Below are positions 1-11,217 of a stretch of 64,000 bases of DNA, piece after piece. Positions within the stretch are counted from its first letter, which is position 1; every line of letters begins with the position of its first letter. The notes under the pieces are model-generated. The model worked only from the letters and a program-made list of their open reading frames with translations, was not told the DNA's origin and ran no database searches. The position numbers and the translations under genes were made by a program. The stretch covers positions 582,001-646,000 of the forward strand of contig NZ_JAAGWY010000002.1 of the NCBI RefSeq assembly GCF_010686705.1. The letters are read 5' to 3'. This DNA is from Leifsonia tongyongensis. GTDB taxonomy: Bacteria; Actinomycetota; Actinomycetes; Actinomycetales; Microbacteriaceae.

Positions 1-867
<867 letters not shown>

Positions 868-963
868 ACGAATGGTCTACCTCTCTTGTGATTGCACACG
901 ATGTCCCGGTCGACGCAATCAGGTGTGGCGCTTTTCGGGGTGTCGTCAGTTTCGCCGTGAGAG

Positions 964-1001
964 GTTTCGGTGGATGCGCCCTCGTGTTTCGCGGGTGTTA
1001 C
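964..1001 (-). promoter_or_regulatory. GlnR-like operator upstream of amt
   Basis: Read on the minus strand the element is GTAAC-n6-GAAAC-n6-GCGCA-n6-GAAAC. This matches the actinobacterial GlnR consensus (gTnAC-n6-GaAAC repeated) in spacing and in three of four half-sites; the third (GCGCA) is weak. It lies 97 bp before the amt start, and amt is a classical GlnR target. Binding is inferred. Confidence 0.75.
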
Positions 1002-1079
1002 GGCTGGCGGATGCGTGTAAACATCGTGTTTCGGCCGCCCTCGGATCCGCACCCAGAGAGCCGCGCAAACGCCGGGAGG

Positions 1080-2138
1080 TCAGTCTTCGTCGCCGTGGGG
1101 CGGCAGTTCGCCGGTCGTCAGCGCGATCATGCGCGACACCGAGCGGAGGTACTTCTTGCGGTAGCCGCCCCCGAGCATCTCGTCATCGAACACGGTGTTG
1201 AGCGGTACGCCGGTCTGGACGACCGGGATCTCGGCGTCGTAGACGCGGTCGATGAACGCGACGAGACGCAGTGCGGCCATCTGGTCGTGGAGCACCTGCA
1301 CGTCGGTGAGGCCGATGACGTCGATGCCGGAGATCATTTTGATGTATTTCGACGGGTGGACCGTCGCGAGGTGCGCGACGAGGTCGTCGAACGCGTCGCT
1401 CGTCACGGCTTCGCCACGGGAGGCGAGTGCGACCACGGTCTTCTCAAAGGCTTCGGGGTCGACTGTGAGCGCGCGGCCCTCGGTGTCGCGCCGGCGGTAG
1501 TCGAGTCCGTCGATCCGCACCGTCTCGAAGTGGCCGGAGAGCGCCTGGATCTCACGGAGGAAGTCGCTGGCGGCGAACCGGCCCTCACCGAGGGCGTTCG
1601 GCGGGGTGTTCGACGTCGCGGCGATGCGCGTACCCGATGCGACGAGCTCGGAGAGCATGCGGGTCATCATCATGGTGTCGCCCGGGTCGTCGAGCTCGAA
1701 CTCGTCGATGCAGATCAGGGTCGAGCCGCTGAGGAGCTTGACGGCTCCGGCGTAGCCGAGAGCCCCGACAAGGGCGGTGTACTCGATGAACGTGCCGAAG
1801 TACTTGCGGCCGGGCGCCTCGTGCCAGAGCGCTGCGAGCAAGTGGGTCTTGCCCACGCCGAACCCGCCGTCGAGGTAGACGCCGGGCTTCGTCTCGATGC
1901 GTTTGCGACTGCGGCTGAAGAAGCCGGCCGGGCGCTGCGGCTCCCAGGCTTTCGCGAACGTCTTCAGTTTCTCGACGGCCGCCGCCTGCGACGGATAGTC
2001 GTGGTCGGGCCGGTACGACTCGAACGTGGCGTGCTCGAACTGGGGCGGCGGCACGAGCTCGGCCGCGATCTCGGCGCCGGTGATCGACGGCGTGCGCTCG
2101 GTGAGGCGCACGACGGCACCGGTCTGTTCGAGAGTCAT
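1080..2138 (-). CDS. zapE: ZapE/AFG1-like cell division ATPase
   Basis: AFG1-type P-loop ATPase, 352 aa; family members (bacterial ZapE, mitochondrial Afg1/Lace1) act at the division ring or in protein quality control. Seen: Walker A GGFGVGKTH at residues 91-99, Walker B ICIDEFE at 142-148, then the AAA-like region with sensor ATSNTPPN. The ATG at 2138 is chosen because an AAAGGTG ribosome site precedes it; the open frame extends 42 codons further upstream but into the divergent sseA promoter. The gene stands alone, head-to-head with sseA across about 150 bp. Its role in this organism is inferred from family. Confidence 0.9.
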   Translation of the reverse strand: MTLEQTGAVVRLTERTPSITGAEIAAELVPPPQFEHATFESYRPDHDYPSQAAAVEKLKTFAKAWEPQRPAGFFSRSRKRIETKPGVYLDGGFGVGKTHLLAALWHEAPGRKYFGTFIEYTALVGALGYAGAVKLLSGSTLICIDEFELDDPGDTMMMTRMLSELVASGTRIAATSNTPPNALGEGRFAASDFLREIQALSGHFETVRIDGLDYRRRDTEGRALTVDPEAFEKTVVALASRGEAVTSDAFDDLVAHLATVHPSKYIKMISGIDVIGLTDVQVLHDQMAALRLVAFIDRVYDAEIPVVQTGVPLNTVFDDEMLGGGYRKKYLRSVSRMIALTTGELPPHGDED

Positions 2139-2287
2139 GGGGAAGGCACCTTTGTGTCGAAGTCTTACAGGACCCGTTCGCGCCGCGTAGCCTGATGCGT
2201 AGGTTCGTGAGTGGAGTCCGGCCTCAAGCCTAAACCGACCCGACACGATTGTTCCCGCGCCCACAAGGCGCCAGCAGGAGGTAGCCC

Positions 2288-3187
2288 ATGGCCATCGAGG
2301 CCGATCCGTCCCCGTCCTTTGCCGACTACGCGCATCCCGAGCGGCTCGTCAGCACGGAGTGGCTCCAGGAGCACCTCGGCGCCCCCGGCCTCGTCGTGGT
2401 CGAATCCGATGAGGATGTGCTGCTCTACGACACCGGCCACATCCCCGGTTCCGTGAAGATCGACTGGCACACGGATCTCAACGATCCGGTCGAGCGCGAC
2501 TTCGTGAACAGTGAGGCCTTCGCCCGTCTCGCCGGCTCGAAGGGCATCTCCCGGGACTCGACGGTCGTCATCTACGGCGACAAGAACAACTGGTGGGCTG
2601 CGTACGCGCTGTGGATCTTCACGTTGTTCGGGCACCAGGACGTCCGGCTCCTCAACGGCGGCCGCGACAAATGGATCGCCGAAGGCCGGGAGATCACCAC
2701 CGACGTGCCGTCGCCGGCCCCGGCCGAGTACCCCGTCGTCGAGCGCGATGATCACACGGTGCGCGCCTTCAAGGACGACGTGCTCGCGCACCTCGGCAAG
2801 CCGCTCATCGACGTCCGCTCGCCCGAGGAATACAGCGGAGAGCGCACCGAGATCCCCGGCTACCCCACCGAGGGTGCGCTCCGCGCCGGCCATATCCCGT
2901 CGGCCGCCTCCGTGCCGTGGGCGCGCGCCGCGGCACCGGATGCGACGTTCAAGTCCCGCGCCGACCTCGATGCGATCTACAAGGGCGAGGCCGGTCTCGT
3001 CGAAGGCGACGACGTGATCGCGTACTGCCGTATCGGCGAGCGGTCGAGCCACACCTGGTTCGTCCTCACCCACCTCCTCGGCTTCGAGAACGTGCGCAAC
3101 TACGACGGCTCCTGGACGGAGTGGGGCAGCGCTGTGCGTGTGCCCGTCGTGCAGGGCACCGAACGCGGCGAGGTTCCGACGCGCTGA
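2288..3187 (+). CDS. sseA: Thiosulfate/3-mercaptopyruvate sulfurtransferase (rhodanese)
   Basis: Two-domain rhodanese, 299 aa, transferring sulfane sulfur from thiosulfate or 3-mercaptopyruvate to an acceptor through a cysteine persulfide in the cytoplasm. The C-terminal domain carries the active-site loop [13 protein letters not shown] with the catalytic cysteine at C247; the N-terminal domain is the inactive copy. The ATG at 2288 has a strong AGGAGG site. SufE follows about 80 bp downstream, an actinobacterial pairing (SseA-SufE) that suggests sulfur handed on for Fe-S or thiocofactor assembly. The CRIGERS loop is typical of actinobacterial SseA; actual donor preference cannot be read from sequence. 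Confidence 0.94.
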   Translation: MAIEADPSPSFADYAHPERLVSTEWLQEHLGAPGLVVVESDEDVLLYDTGHIPGSVKIDWHTDLNDPVERDFVNSEAFARLAGSKGISRDSTVVIYGDKNNWWAAYALWIFTLFGHQDVRLLNGGRDKWIAEGREITTDVPSPAPAEYPVVERDDHTVRAFKDDVLAHLGKPLIDVRSPEEYSGERTEIPGYPTEGALRAGHIPSAASVPWARAAAPDATFKSRADLDAIYKGEAGLVEGDDVIAYCRIGERSSHTWFVLTHLLGFENVRNYDGSWTEWGSAVRVPVVQGTERGEVPTR

Positions 3188-3198
3188 TCGCTGTGTGA

Positions 3199-3232
3199 CC
3201 GGCGGTTCATTCCCACGGGGAAGAACCGCCGG
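3199..3232. terminator. Hairpin after sseA
   Basis: Perfect 10-bp arms CCGGCGGTTC / GAACCGCCGG at 3199-3208 and 3223-3232 with a 14-nt loop. It has no U-tract. It may attenuate rather than stop transcription into sufE. Confidence 0.5.
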
Positions 3233-3268
3233 CTCCTGCGCGTTGTGGATGCTGGGAGAATGGGATCG

Positions 3269-3712
3269 ATGACCGACATGACACTGGCACCTGCCCTCGC
3301 GGAGATCCGCGAGGACTTTCTGGCGCTCGAACAGCCCGATCGACTCCAGCTGCTGCTGGAGTTCTCGAACGACCTGCCGGAACTGCCTGAGCGCTACCGT
3401 GACCACCCCGACCTGTTCGAGCGCGTCGTGGAATGCCAGTCGCCGGTCTACATCTTCGTCGAGGTCGACGAGCACGATGTCGTCCACCTCTTCGCGACGG
3501 CCCCGCGCGAATCCCCGACGACGCGTGGCTTCGCCTCGATCCTCGCCCAGGGACTCGCCGGGCTGACCGCGGACGAGGTGCTCGCCGTTCCGGACGACTA
3601 TCCGCAGATGCTCGGCCTCACGCAGGCGGTGTCCCCGCTGCGCATCCGTGGGATGTCCGCGCTCCTCGGCCGCACCAAGCGGCAGGTGCGCGAAAAACTG
3701 GCCGCCGCCTAG
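3269..3712 (+). CDS. sufE: SufE-family sulfur acceptor protein
   Basis: SufE-like protein, 147 aa, which accepts persulfide sulfur from a cysteine desulfurase or sulfurtransferase. Seen: family core with the acceptor cysteine C56 in VVECQSPVY, followed by PTTRGFASILAQGLAGLT and the C-terminal RIRGMSALL. The start is set at 3269 (MTDMTLAP): a GAGAAT hexamer lies 7 nt before it, compatible with leaderless transcription; an upstream in-frame ATG at 3260 and GTG at 3245 are possible but lack a spaced ribosome site. It sits next to sseA, likely its sulfur donor. The stop shares the CTAG palindrome with the convergent hydrolase gene. Confidence 0.92.
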   Translation: MTDMTLAPALAEIREDFLALEQPDRLQLLLEFSNDLPELPERYRDHPDLFERVVECQSPVYIFVEVDEHDVVHLFATAPRESPTTRGFASILAQGLAGLTADEVLAVPDDYPQMLGLTQAVSPLRIRGMSALLGRTKRQVREKLAAA

Positions 3713-4920
3713 GCGGAGCGCTCCCGCGACCGGCTCGAATCGGTGACGTGTGCCGTCAGCCATTCGGCGATCGAGCGGCGCCAGCGCTCCTCGTCGTAGT
3801 TCCAGAGTTTCGTGTGCAGTGCTGTCGCGAACGGCACGAACGTTACGATATCCGGTCGCGCGACCGCGAGGGCGCGTGAACTCGTCGAGGGGACCCAGCC
3901 GTCGTCATCGCTGTGGAGTACGAGCATCGGCAGGCTCAGGTCGGCCGCGCGCGCGACGAAGTCCATGCTGGCGAAGTCGATCGCCGCGCCCTGCCCGGTG
4001 ATCGGGGCGCCCCACTCCGAGCCGATGATGCGCAGTGCCCCCAGCGTGATGACGGGCGGGAGCTTCAGGAGTTTCGCCTGGTACTCGAGCGCATCGATCC
4101 AGTCGATCACCGGCGACTCGAGCACGAGGCCTGTGATCAGGTCGGCCGACGGCGAGCGGGTGATCGTCTGGAGGACCACTGCGCCGCCCATCGACCAGCC
4201 CATGAGCACGATCGACGTCGCCCCCCGGTCCTTCGCGAAACGGATGGCCGCCTCGACGTCGAGCCATTCGGTCCCGCCCAGCCCGTAGCGCTTGTCCTCG
4301 CTGGCGGGCGCGTCGGGGTCGTTGCGGTACGAGATCAGCAGCGACGAGTACCCGGATGCGTGGAACACCGGCACCGCCCGCAGGCCTTCCGGTCGCGCCG
4401 CCCCCCAGCCGTGCACCTGGATGACCCAGCGGGACTGGTCGGCGCCCATCTCCCCCGCCGGGATGTGCCAGGCGGGCGCCTGCCCGAGCGTCGTCTCGAT
4501 CTCGACGCTCTCGACGTCGAATCCGAGTTCTTCCGGAGTCAGGTAGTACCACCCGCTCAGGCGGGCACGGTTCGTGGGGTGGAGCTCGCCGAAGACCACG
4601 TCGATGAGGGTGCGGGTGACCGTCCCGTTCGAACGGTCGACCACGCCGCCGATGCGTGCGTAACCACTGTCGTCGTCGAACCAGAGACCGTACCGCCCGG
4701 GCACCGACGCATCCGGTGTCCCAGCCAGCGTGACCGTGCTCTCGACCGGGTCGACCGCCAGGATCCGCTGATTCTGTGGCCGCTTCCGCACCGGTACGAC
4801 GACGGCGCGCGCAACGCGGGCCATCGCATACCCGACGAAGGCGATGCCCGCCAGGCTGAGCACGGTGACCGTGCCCATCGCCGTCCAGAGGATCTTCGCT
4901 CGTCCGTTCGTCCCGGCCAC
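3709..4920 (-). CDS. Membrane-anchored alpha/beta hydrolase
   Basis: Alpha/beta hydrolase, 403 aa, of unknown substrate. Seen: one N-terminal membrane segment (about residues 12-33), then a long extracytoplasmic-looking region, oxyanion HGWGAARP near 170, the nucleophile elbow LMGWSMGGA with S243, an acidic residue in LHSDDDGWVP and a late histidine in ATALHTKLWN completing a triad. The GTG start at 4920 has a GGGAGG site. The gene ends tail-to-tail with sufE with a 4-base overlap. Related proteins are annotated as peptidases or esterases of the BAAT/S9 type; the exact activity is unknown. Confidence 0.82.
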   Translation of the reverse strand: MAGTNGRAKILWTAMGTVTVLSLAGIAFVGYAMARVARAVVVPVRKRPQNQRILAVDPVESTVTLAGTPDASVPGRYGLWFDDDSGYARIGGVVDRSNGTVTRTLIDVVFGELHPTNRARLSGWYYLTPEELGFDVESVEIETTLGQAPAWHIPAGEMGADQSRWVIQVHGWGAARPEGLRAVPVFHASGYSSLLISYRNDPDAPASEDKRYGLGGTEWLDVEAAIRFAKDRGATSIVLMGWSMGGAVVLQTITRSPSADLITGLVLESPVIDWIDALEYQAKLLKLPPVITLGALRIIGSEWGAPITGQGAAIDFASMDFVARAADLSLPMLVLHSDDDGWVPSTSSRALAVARPDIVTFVPFATALHTKLWNYDEERWRRSIAEWLTAHVTDSSRSRERSA

Positions 4921-4977
4921 GTGCCGCCTCCCTCCGTTGCCGCGGCGTGCCTTCGCTCGCGCAACGCTTACGAACTC

Positions 4978-4983
4978 TAGTCT
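4978..4983 (+). promoter_or_regulatory. -10-like hexamer of DUF3000 gene (leaderless)
   Basis: TAGTCT ends exactly 6 nt before the GTG start at 4990 and there is no Shine-Dalgarno, so transcription probably begins at the start codon. Confidence 0.55.
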
Positions 4984-4989
4984 TCGTAC

Positions 4990-5586
4990 GTGTCGACTAC
5001 ACCCTCAGCACCGCACATTCCAGCGGAGTTCACTGCGGCGCTGGAGGCGATTCGCAGGGCCAAGGCACGGCCGGAGCTCGTTATCACCGAGATACCGGCG
5101 CCGGGCCAGCTCGCACCCTACGCCGTGGCGCTTTCGGCGGATGTGCGGCCGGCACGCCACGGAAGCGACTCGGATCTCGGCACGGGCCGTTTCATCCTCC
5201 TGTACGATCCGGACGAGCCGGAGGCCTGGGGCGGCCGGTTCCGCGTCGTCTGTTTCGCGCAGGCGCCGCTGGAGACCGAGATCGGACTGGACCCGTTCCT
5301 CGCCGAGGTCGCGTGGTCGTGGCTCGTCGACGCCCTCGACGCCCGCGGCGCCAAATACACCGCGGCGTCCGGCACGGCCACGAAGATCATCTCGACCGGT
5401 TTCGGCGAACTGGCCAGGCAGGCCGACGGCTCCCAGATCGAGCTGCGCGCATCCTGGACCCCCCTCGAGCACGATGTGGCGGCCCACGTCGAAGGCTGGG
5501 GCGAACTGCTCTGCATGCTTGCCGGGTTGCCTCCTACGGGAGAGGGCGTGAGCCTCCTCTCCCCGAGACGGGCGAATCGTGGCTGA
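4990..5586 (+). CDS. DUF3000 family protein
   Basis: Actinobacterial DUF3000 protein, 198 aa, function unknown. The family is usually found immediately upstream of ribonuclease D, as here, where the two genes overlap by 8 bases and are probably translationally coupled. Seen: conserved block AWGGRFRVVCFAQAPLETEIG and C-terminal LEHDVAAHVEGWGELLCMLAGLPP. No membrane segment or nucleotide-binding motif is visible. The GTG start at 4990 has no ribosome site but a well-placed -10 hexamer 6 nt upstream. Confidence 0.85.
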   Translation: MSTTPSAPHIPAEFTAALEAIRRAKARPELVITEIPAPGQLAPYAVALSADVRPARHGSDSDLGTGRFILLYDPDEPEAWGGRFRVVCFAQAPLETEIGLDPFLAEVAWSWLVDALDARGAKYTAASGTATKIISTGFGELARQADGSQIELRASWTPLEHDVAAHVEGWGELLCMLAGLPPTGEGVSLLSPRRANRG

Positions 5587-6775
5587 CCATACCGTCATCG
5601 ATTCACGTGGGGCGTACCTCGAGGCGACGGAGGCGATCGCAGCCGGCACCGGACCGATCGCCGTGGATGCGGAGCGCGCATCCGGTTTCCGCTATTCACA
5701 GCGCGCCTATCTGATCCAGATCTTCCGGCGCGACGCAGGCACCTTCCTGTTCGATCCTCCCGCCGTCGGGCGGTTCGACGAGCTGGACGCCGCGATCGCA
5801 GACGACGAGTGGGTGCTGCATGCGGCGACCCAGGACCTGGCCTGCCTTCGCGAGGTCGGTCTCGACCCTGCGCACATCTTCGACACGGAACTCGCTGCTC
5901 GACTCCTCGGGATGCCGCGGGTCGGCCTCGGGACGGTGGTCGAAGAGCTCCTCGGCATCCACCTCGCGAAAGAGCATTCGGCGGCCGACTGGTCGACGCG
6001 CCCTCTCCCGGAGCCCTGGCTGAACTACGCCGCCCTGGACGTCGAGCTGCTCCCCGACCTTCGCGACGCCATGGCCGCCCTGCTAGCTGAAGCGGGAAAG
6101 ACCGAGATCGCGGCCCAGGAATTCGACGACGAACTCCAGCGCGACCTGAAGCCGGCGCGTGCGGAGCCGTGGCGGCGGCTCTCGGGCGTCCACTCCATCC
6201 GCGGGCTCCGCAACCTCGCGGTCGCGCGCGAGTTGTGGCTGGCGCGCGACGAACTCGCACGACAGACCGACATCGCGCCCGGGCGTCTCGTACCGGATGC
6301 GTCGCTCACGGCCGTCGCGCGCATCCTGCCGGAGAGCAAGCGGGCACTAGCGTCTCTCCGCGAGTTCAACGGCCGGGCGAGCCGTACCGAACTGGACCGC
6401 TGGTGGGCGGCGATCGAAGCCGGTCGAACGACCACCGACCTGCCGGTGATGCGCGGCAACGCCGACAGCCTGCCTCCGCCCCGTGCCTGGGCCGACCGGA
6501 ATCCGGAAGCGGATGCCCGGCTCAAGGCGGCGCGGGCGGCGATCGCCGAACTGTCGGAGCGCGTCGCGATCCCGGTCGAGAACCTGCTCACCCCCGAGAC
6601 GCTGCGGCGCATCGCCTGGTCGCCTCCCACCGACCCGACGGCAGCCGCGATCGGCGATTCTCTCGCTCATTTGGGCGCCAGACCCTGGCAAATTGAGGCA
6701 ACCTCACAGGTGATCGCTCAGTCGTTTGTGGATGCTGTACAAAAAGCCGACGACCCTGCCGAAGCCGATTCGTAG
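5579..6775 (+). CDS. rnd: Ribonuclease D (3'-5' exonuclease with HRDC domain)
   Basis: RNase D-type 3'-5' exoribonuclease, 398 aa, implicated in tRNA and stable RNA 3' maturation. Seen: DEDDy exonuclease domain in the first 200 residues, with motif I VDAERASG (D30, E32), motif II around HAATQDLACL and motif III YAALDVELLPDL carrying the DEDDy tyrosine; an HRDC domain follows (about 215-290, RGLRNLAVARELWLARDELA) with a C-terminal helical extension. Start GTG at 5579 lies inside the end of the DUF3000 gene. Complete and intact. Confidence 0.93.
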   Translation: MADHTVIDSRGAYLEATEAIAAGTGPIAVDAERASGFRYSQRAYLIQIFRRDAGTFLFDPPAVGRFDELDAAIADDEWVLHAATQDLACLREVGLDPAHIFDTELAARLLGMPRVGLGTVVEELLGIHLAKEHSAADWSTRPLPEPWLNYAALDVELLPDLRDAMAALLAEAGKTEIAAQEFDDELQRDLKPARAEPWRRLSGVHSIRGLRNLAVARELWLARDELARQTDIAPGRLVPDASLTAVARILPESKRALASLREFNGRASRTELDRWWAAIEAGRTTTDLPVMRGNADSLPPPRAWADRNPEADARLKAARAAIAELSERVAIPVENLLTPETLRRIAWSPPTDPTAAAIGDSLAHLGARPWQIEATSQVIAQSFVDAVQKADDPAEADS

Positions 6776-6848
6776 GTTCAGGCAAACGATTCTTTCCGCC
6801 GAACGGCCGACCTTAGGATCGAAGCCGACGTGATAAGTGGGAGGCATT

Positions 6849-8045
6849 GTGGCCGAGAAAGCTGATGTCGTCTTCGTCGACGGAGTCCGTACTCCGTTCG
6901 GGCGAGCCGGCGAAAAAGGGCAGTACTGGAACACCAGGGCGGACGACCTGGCGGTCAAGGCCATCATCGGCCTGATGGAGCGCAACCCGAACGTTCCGAA
7001 GGACCGGATCGACGACGTGGCCATCGCAGCGACCACCCAGCAGGGCGACCAGGGGCTCACCCTCGGTCGCACTGCCGCCCTCCTGGCGGGCCTCCCCAAG
7101 TCCGTCCCCGGCTTCGCCATCGACCGCATGTGCGCGGGTGCGATGACCAGCGTCACGACTCTCGGCGCCGGGATCGGGTTCGGTCAATACGACCTGGCGA
7201 TCGCCGGTGGAGTCGAGCACATGGGCCGGCACCCGATGGGATTCGGCGCTGACCCGAACCCGCGGTTCCTCGCGGAGCGCCTTGTGAGCGAAGACGCCCT
7301 CAACATGGGCGTGACCGCTGAGCGCATCCACGACCGCTTCCCGGAGCTCACGAAAGAGCGTGCCGACCGCTTCGCGATGCGCAGCCAGCAGAAGGTGGCC
7401 GCGGCCTACGCCGCAGGAAAGATCCAGCCCGACCTGGTTCCGGTCGCGATCCGCAGCGAAACCGGCTGGGGCCTCGCGACGGAGGACGAGGGGATGCGCC
7501 CCCAGACCACCATGGAAGGCCTCGCCACCCTGAAGACCCCGTTCCGCGCGCATGGACGCGTCACCGCGGGCAACGCGTCGCCCCTCACCGACGGTGCCAC
7601 GGCGAGCCTGCTGGCCTCCGGAGACGCGGTGAAGGAATTCGGACTCAGTCCGAAGATGCGCATGGTCAGCTTCGCCTTCGCCGGCGTCGAGCCCGAGATC
7701 ATGGGCATCGGTCCGGTCCCGTCGACCGAGAAGGCCCTGCGCAAGGCGGGACTCACCATCGACGACATCGGGCTGTTCGAACTCAACGAGGCCTTCGCCA
7801 TCCAAGTGCTGTCGCTCCTCGACCACTTCGGCATCGATGACGAGGACCCCCGCGTCAACAAGTGGGGTGGCGCGATCGCCATCGGTCACCCGCTCGCCGC
7901 ATCCGGCGTGCGCCTCATGATCCAGCTCGCAGCGCAGTTCGAAGAGCACCCGGAGGTGCGCTACGGCCTGACGGCGATGTGCATCGGACTCGGCCAGGGC
8001 GGCTCGGTCATCTGGGAGAACCCCCACTTCAACGGAAAGGCCTAG
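6849..8045 (+). CDS. fadA: Acetyl-CoA C-acyltransferase (thiolase, beta-oxidation)
   Basis: 3-ketoacyl-CoA thiolase, 398 aa, cleaving 3-ketoacyl-CoA in fatty acid beta-oxidation. Seen: nucleophile C95 in IDRMCAGAMTS, H347 in AIGHPLAASGVR and C378 in AMCIGLGQGGS, the full thiolase triad. The GTG at 6849 is preferred over the in-frame GTG at 6837 because the GGGAGG ribosome site overlaps the earlier codons. The fadB-type gene follows after 6 bases, so the two form an operon encoding a trifunctional FadAB complex. Degradative rather than biosynthetic role is inferred from that partner. Confidence 0.95.
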   Translation: MAEKADVVFVDGVRTPFGRAGEKGQYWNTRADDLAVKAIIGLMERNPNVPKDRIDDVAIAATTQQGDQGLTLGRTAALLAGLPKSVPGFAIDRMCAGAMTSVTTLGAGIGFGQYDLAIAGGVEHMGRHPMGFGADPNPRFLAERLVSEDALNMGVTAERIHDRFPELTKERADRFAMRSQQKVAAAYAAGKIQPDLVPVAIRSETGWGLATEDEGMRPQTTMEGLATLKTPFRAHGRVTAGNASPLTDGATASLLASGDAVKEFGLSPKMRMVSFAFAGVEPEIMGIGPVPSTEKALRKAGLTIDDIGLFELNEAFAIQVLSLLDHFGIDDEDPRVNKWGGAIAIGHPLAASGVRLMIQLAAQFEEHPEVRYGLTAMCIGLGQGGSVIWENPHFNGKA

Positions 8046-8051
8046 GCGTCA

Positions 8052-10187
8052 ATGACCGACTACTCGAAGCTCGACTTCAGCCCGCTGCTCGACATCGACC
8101 CCGACGAGGTCGTCACGCACTCCTATATGCGCGACGTGCCGCTGCGCGGAGGCAAGACGCTTGCCCTGGTCACCCTCGACAACGGTCGCGACCACACCCG
8201 CCCGAACACGATGGGCCCGGCTACGCTGCTGGAGCTCGGCACGACGTTCGACACGCTCACGGAACGTGCCAAGCGGGGTGAGATCCACGGAGTCGCGGTC
8301 ACGGGCAAGCCGTTCATCCTGGCGGCCGGCGCCGACCTCAGCAAGGTCGGCGAGCTGCCGAGCGCAGAGGTCGCCAGGCTGCTCCCCCAGCTGGGCCACC
8401 ACGTGCTGGGCAAGCAGGCGGAGTTCGGTGTTCCCTCGTTCGTCTTCACGAACGGTCTGGCGCTCGGAGGCGGTGTCGAGATCGGCCTGAACGCCGACTA
8501 CCGCACGATCGACCGGTCGACGGCGGCGTTCGCGCTGCCCGAGGTGTTCCTCGGCCTCATCCCGGGGTGGGGCGGCGCGTACATCCTGCCCAACCTGATC
8601 GGCATCGAGAACGCCCTCAAGGTGATCATCGAGAACCCGCTCAAGCAGAATCGTGTGCTTACGGCCGACGAGGCGTTCCACCTCGGCATCGCCGACGCCA
8701 TCTTCGACTCGGCGAACTTCCTCGAAGACTCCATCCGGTGGGCCGACGGGGTCATCGCGGGCGAGATCACGGTGAAGCGGCCCAACGCTCCCGGCAAAGT
8801 GGAGCGGCTCGTGAAGTGGGATGCCGCGATCGGCATCGCCCGCAAGATGCTCGAGAGCCGCATCGGGAGCGTCCCGAAGTCCCCGTATCGCGCACTCGAC
8901 CTGCTGAAGGCGGCGAAGAGCGGCACGAAGGAAGAGGGCTTCGAACGCGAAGACGTGGCCCTCGCGGAGCTCGTCACAGGTGACCAGTTCCAGGCGAGCA
9001 TCTACGCGTTCAACCTCGTGCAGAAGCGCGCGAAGCGGCCGGCGGGAGCGCCCGACAAGGCGCTGGCGAAACCGGTCACCAAGGTCGGCGTGATCGGCGC
9101 AGGCTACATGGCCAGCCAGTTCGCACTGCTGTTCGTGCGACGCCTGCGGGTGCCTGTGGTCATCACCGACCTCGACCAGGCCCGCGTCGACAAGGGCGTC
9201 GCCTACATCCACGACGAGATCGCGAAGTTGCTCGACAAGGGTCGGATCTCGTCCGACGAAGCCAACCGCCTGCGCGCACTCGTCACCGGCACGACCGACC
9301 GGTCGCTCTTCGCCGACGCGGACTGGGTCATCGAGGCCGTCTTCGAAGAGTTGGCGGTCAAGCAGGACGTCTTCGCCGAATTCGAGGAGTACGTCTCGCC
9401 CGAGGCCGTCCTCGCGACGAACACGTCGTCGCTGTCGGTCGAGCAGATCGGCGCGAAACTCAAGCATCCGGAACGCCTCGTCGGCTTCCACTTCTTCACC
9501 CCGGTGGCCGTCATGCCGCTCATCGAGGTCGTCAAGACCCCCAACACCGATGACGCGACGCTCTCGACCGCGATGGTGACCGCCGCGAAGCTGCGCAAGA
9601 ACGCCGTGATCACCGCCGACACCCCCGGCTTCGTGGTCAACCGCGTGCTGGCGAAAGTGCTCGGCGAGGCGATGCACGCGGTCGACGACGGGACGCCGTT
9701 CGAGGTGGTCGACGAAGGGTTCGCACCGCTCGGACTCCCGATGGCGCCCTCCGCGCTCCTCGACCTGGTCGGGCTCACGGTCGGTGCGCACGTGCTCGAC
9801 ACGCACCACGCCGCCTTCCCCGACCGCTTCTACCGCAGTGAGAACCTGCACAAGCTGGCCGAGTACGGGACGCTCCTCGAAAAGGACTCCAAGGGAAAGA
9901 TCAAGGGCCTGGACAAGGGCGCGGCGAAGATCGTGTCCGGCGGCACGTCGCCGTGGACGAAGGAGCAGATCCTTTCGCGCCTCGAAGACGGCCTGGCCGA
10001 CGAGATCCACCGGATGCTCGAAGACGATGTCGTCCACGCGGCCGAAGACATCGACCTCTGCATGATCCTCGGAGCGGGCTTCCCGTTCCAGATGGGCGGG
10101 ATCACGCCCTACCTCGACCGTGTGGGTGCGAGCGAGCGCGTCTTCGGCGACACCTTCCACCACCCGCCGATCCGCGGTATCGGCTAG
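8052..10187 (+). CDS. fadB: FadB-type enoyl-CoA hydratase/3-hydroxyacyl-CoA dehydrogenase
   Basis: Bifunctional beta-oxidation subunit, 711 aa. The N-terminal crotonase domain (about 40-260) contains GKPFILAAGADLSKVGE and GLALGGGVEIGLNADYR, the oxyanion-hole segments. The NAD-binding domain starts near residue 345 with VGVIGAGYMAS. The dehydrogenase part includes FFTPVAVMPLIEVV and a C-terminal domain with NRVLAKVLGEA. Ordering and length match mycobacterial FadB. Expressed with the thiolase 6 bases upstream. A strong hairpin terminator follows. Confidence 0.95.
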   Translation: MTDYSKLDFSPLLDIDPDEVVTHSYMRDVPLRGGKTLALVTLDNGRDHTRPNTMGPATLLELGTTFDTLTERAKRGEIHGVAVTGKPFILAAGADLSKVGELPSAEVARLLPQLGHHVLGKQAEFGVPSFVFTNGLALGGGVEIGLNADYRTIDRSTAAFALPEVFLGLIPGWGGAYILPNLIGIENALKVIIENPLKQNRVLTADEAFHLGIADAIFDSANFLEDSIRWADGVIAGEITVKRPNAPGKVERLVKWDAAIGIARKMLESRIGSVPKSPYRALDLLKAAKSGTKEEGFEREDVALAELVTGDQFQASIYAFNLVQKRAKRPAGAPDKALAKPVTKVGVIGAGYMASQFALLFVRRLRVPVVITDLDQARVDKGVAYIHDEIAKLLDKGRISSDEANRLRALVTGTTDRSLFADADWVIEAVFEELAVKQDVFAEFEEYVSPEAVLATNTSSLSVEQIGAKLKHPERLVGFHFFTPVAVMPLIEVVKTPNTDDATLSTAMVTAAKLRKNAVITADTPGFVVNRVLAKVLGEAMHAVDDGTPFEVVDEGFAPLGLPMAPSALLDLVGLTVGAHVLDTHHAAFPDRFYRSENLHKLAEYGTLLEKDSKGKIKGLDKGAAKIVSGGTSPWTKEQILSRLEDGLADEIHRMLEDDVVHAAEDIDLCMILGAGFPFQMGGITPYLDRVGASERVFGDTFHHPPIRGIG

Positions 10188-10199
10188 CTGCTGTTCGCG

Positions 10200-10231
10200 A
10201 AGGGCGGGTCCTCTCCCGAGGGCCCGCCCTT
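10200..10231. terminator. Hairpin terminator between fadB and the aldo/keto reductase
   Basis: Arms AAGGGCGGGTCC and GGGCCCGCCCTT (10200-10211 / 10220-10231), 12 bp with one G-U pair, 8-nt loop. It lies between convergent genes and could serve both strands. Confidence 0.8.
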
Positions 10232-10239
10232 CCCCTGTT

Positions 10240-11213
<974 letters not shown>

Positions 11214-11217
<4 letters not shown>

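Noticed and set aside
8049-10163. 704-codon open frame opposite fadB
   Set aside because: Antisense shadow of the FadB gene, with repetitive Asp/Arg/Val composition.
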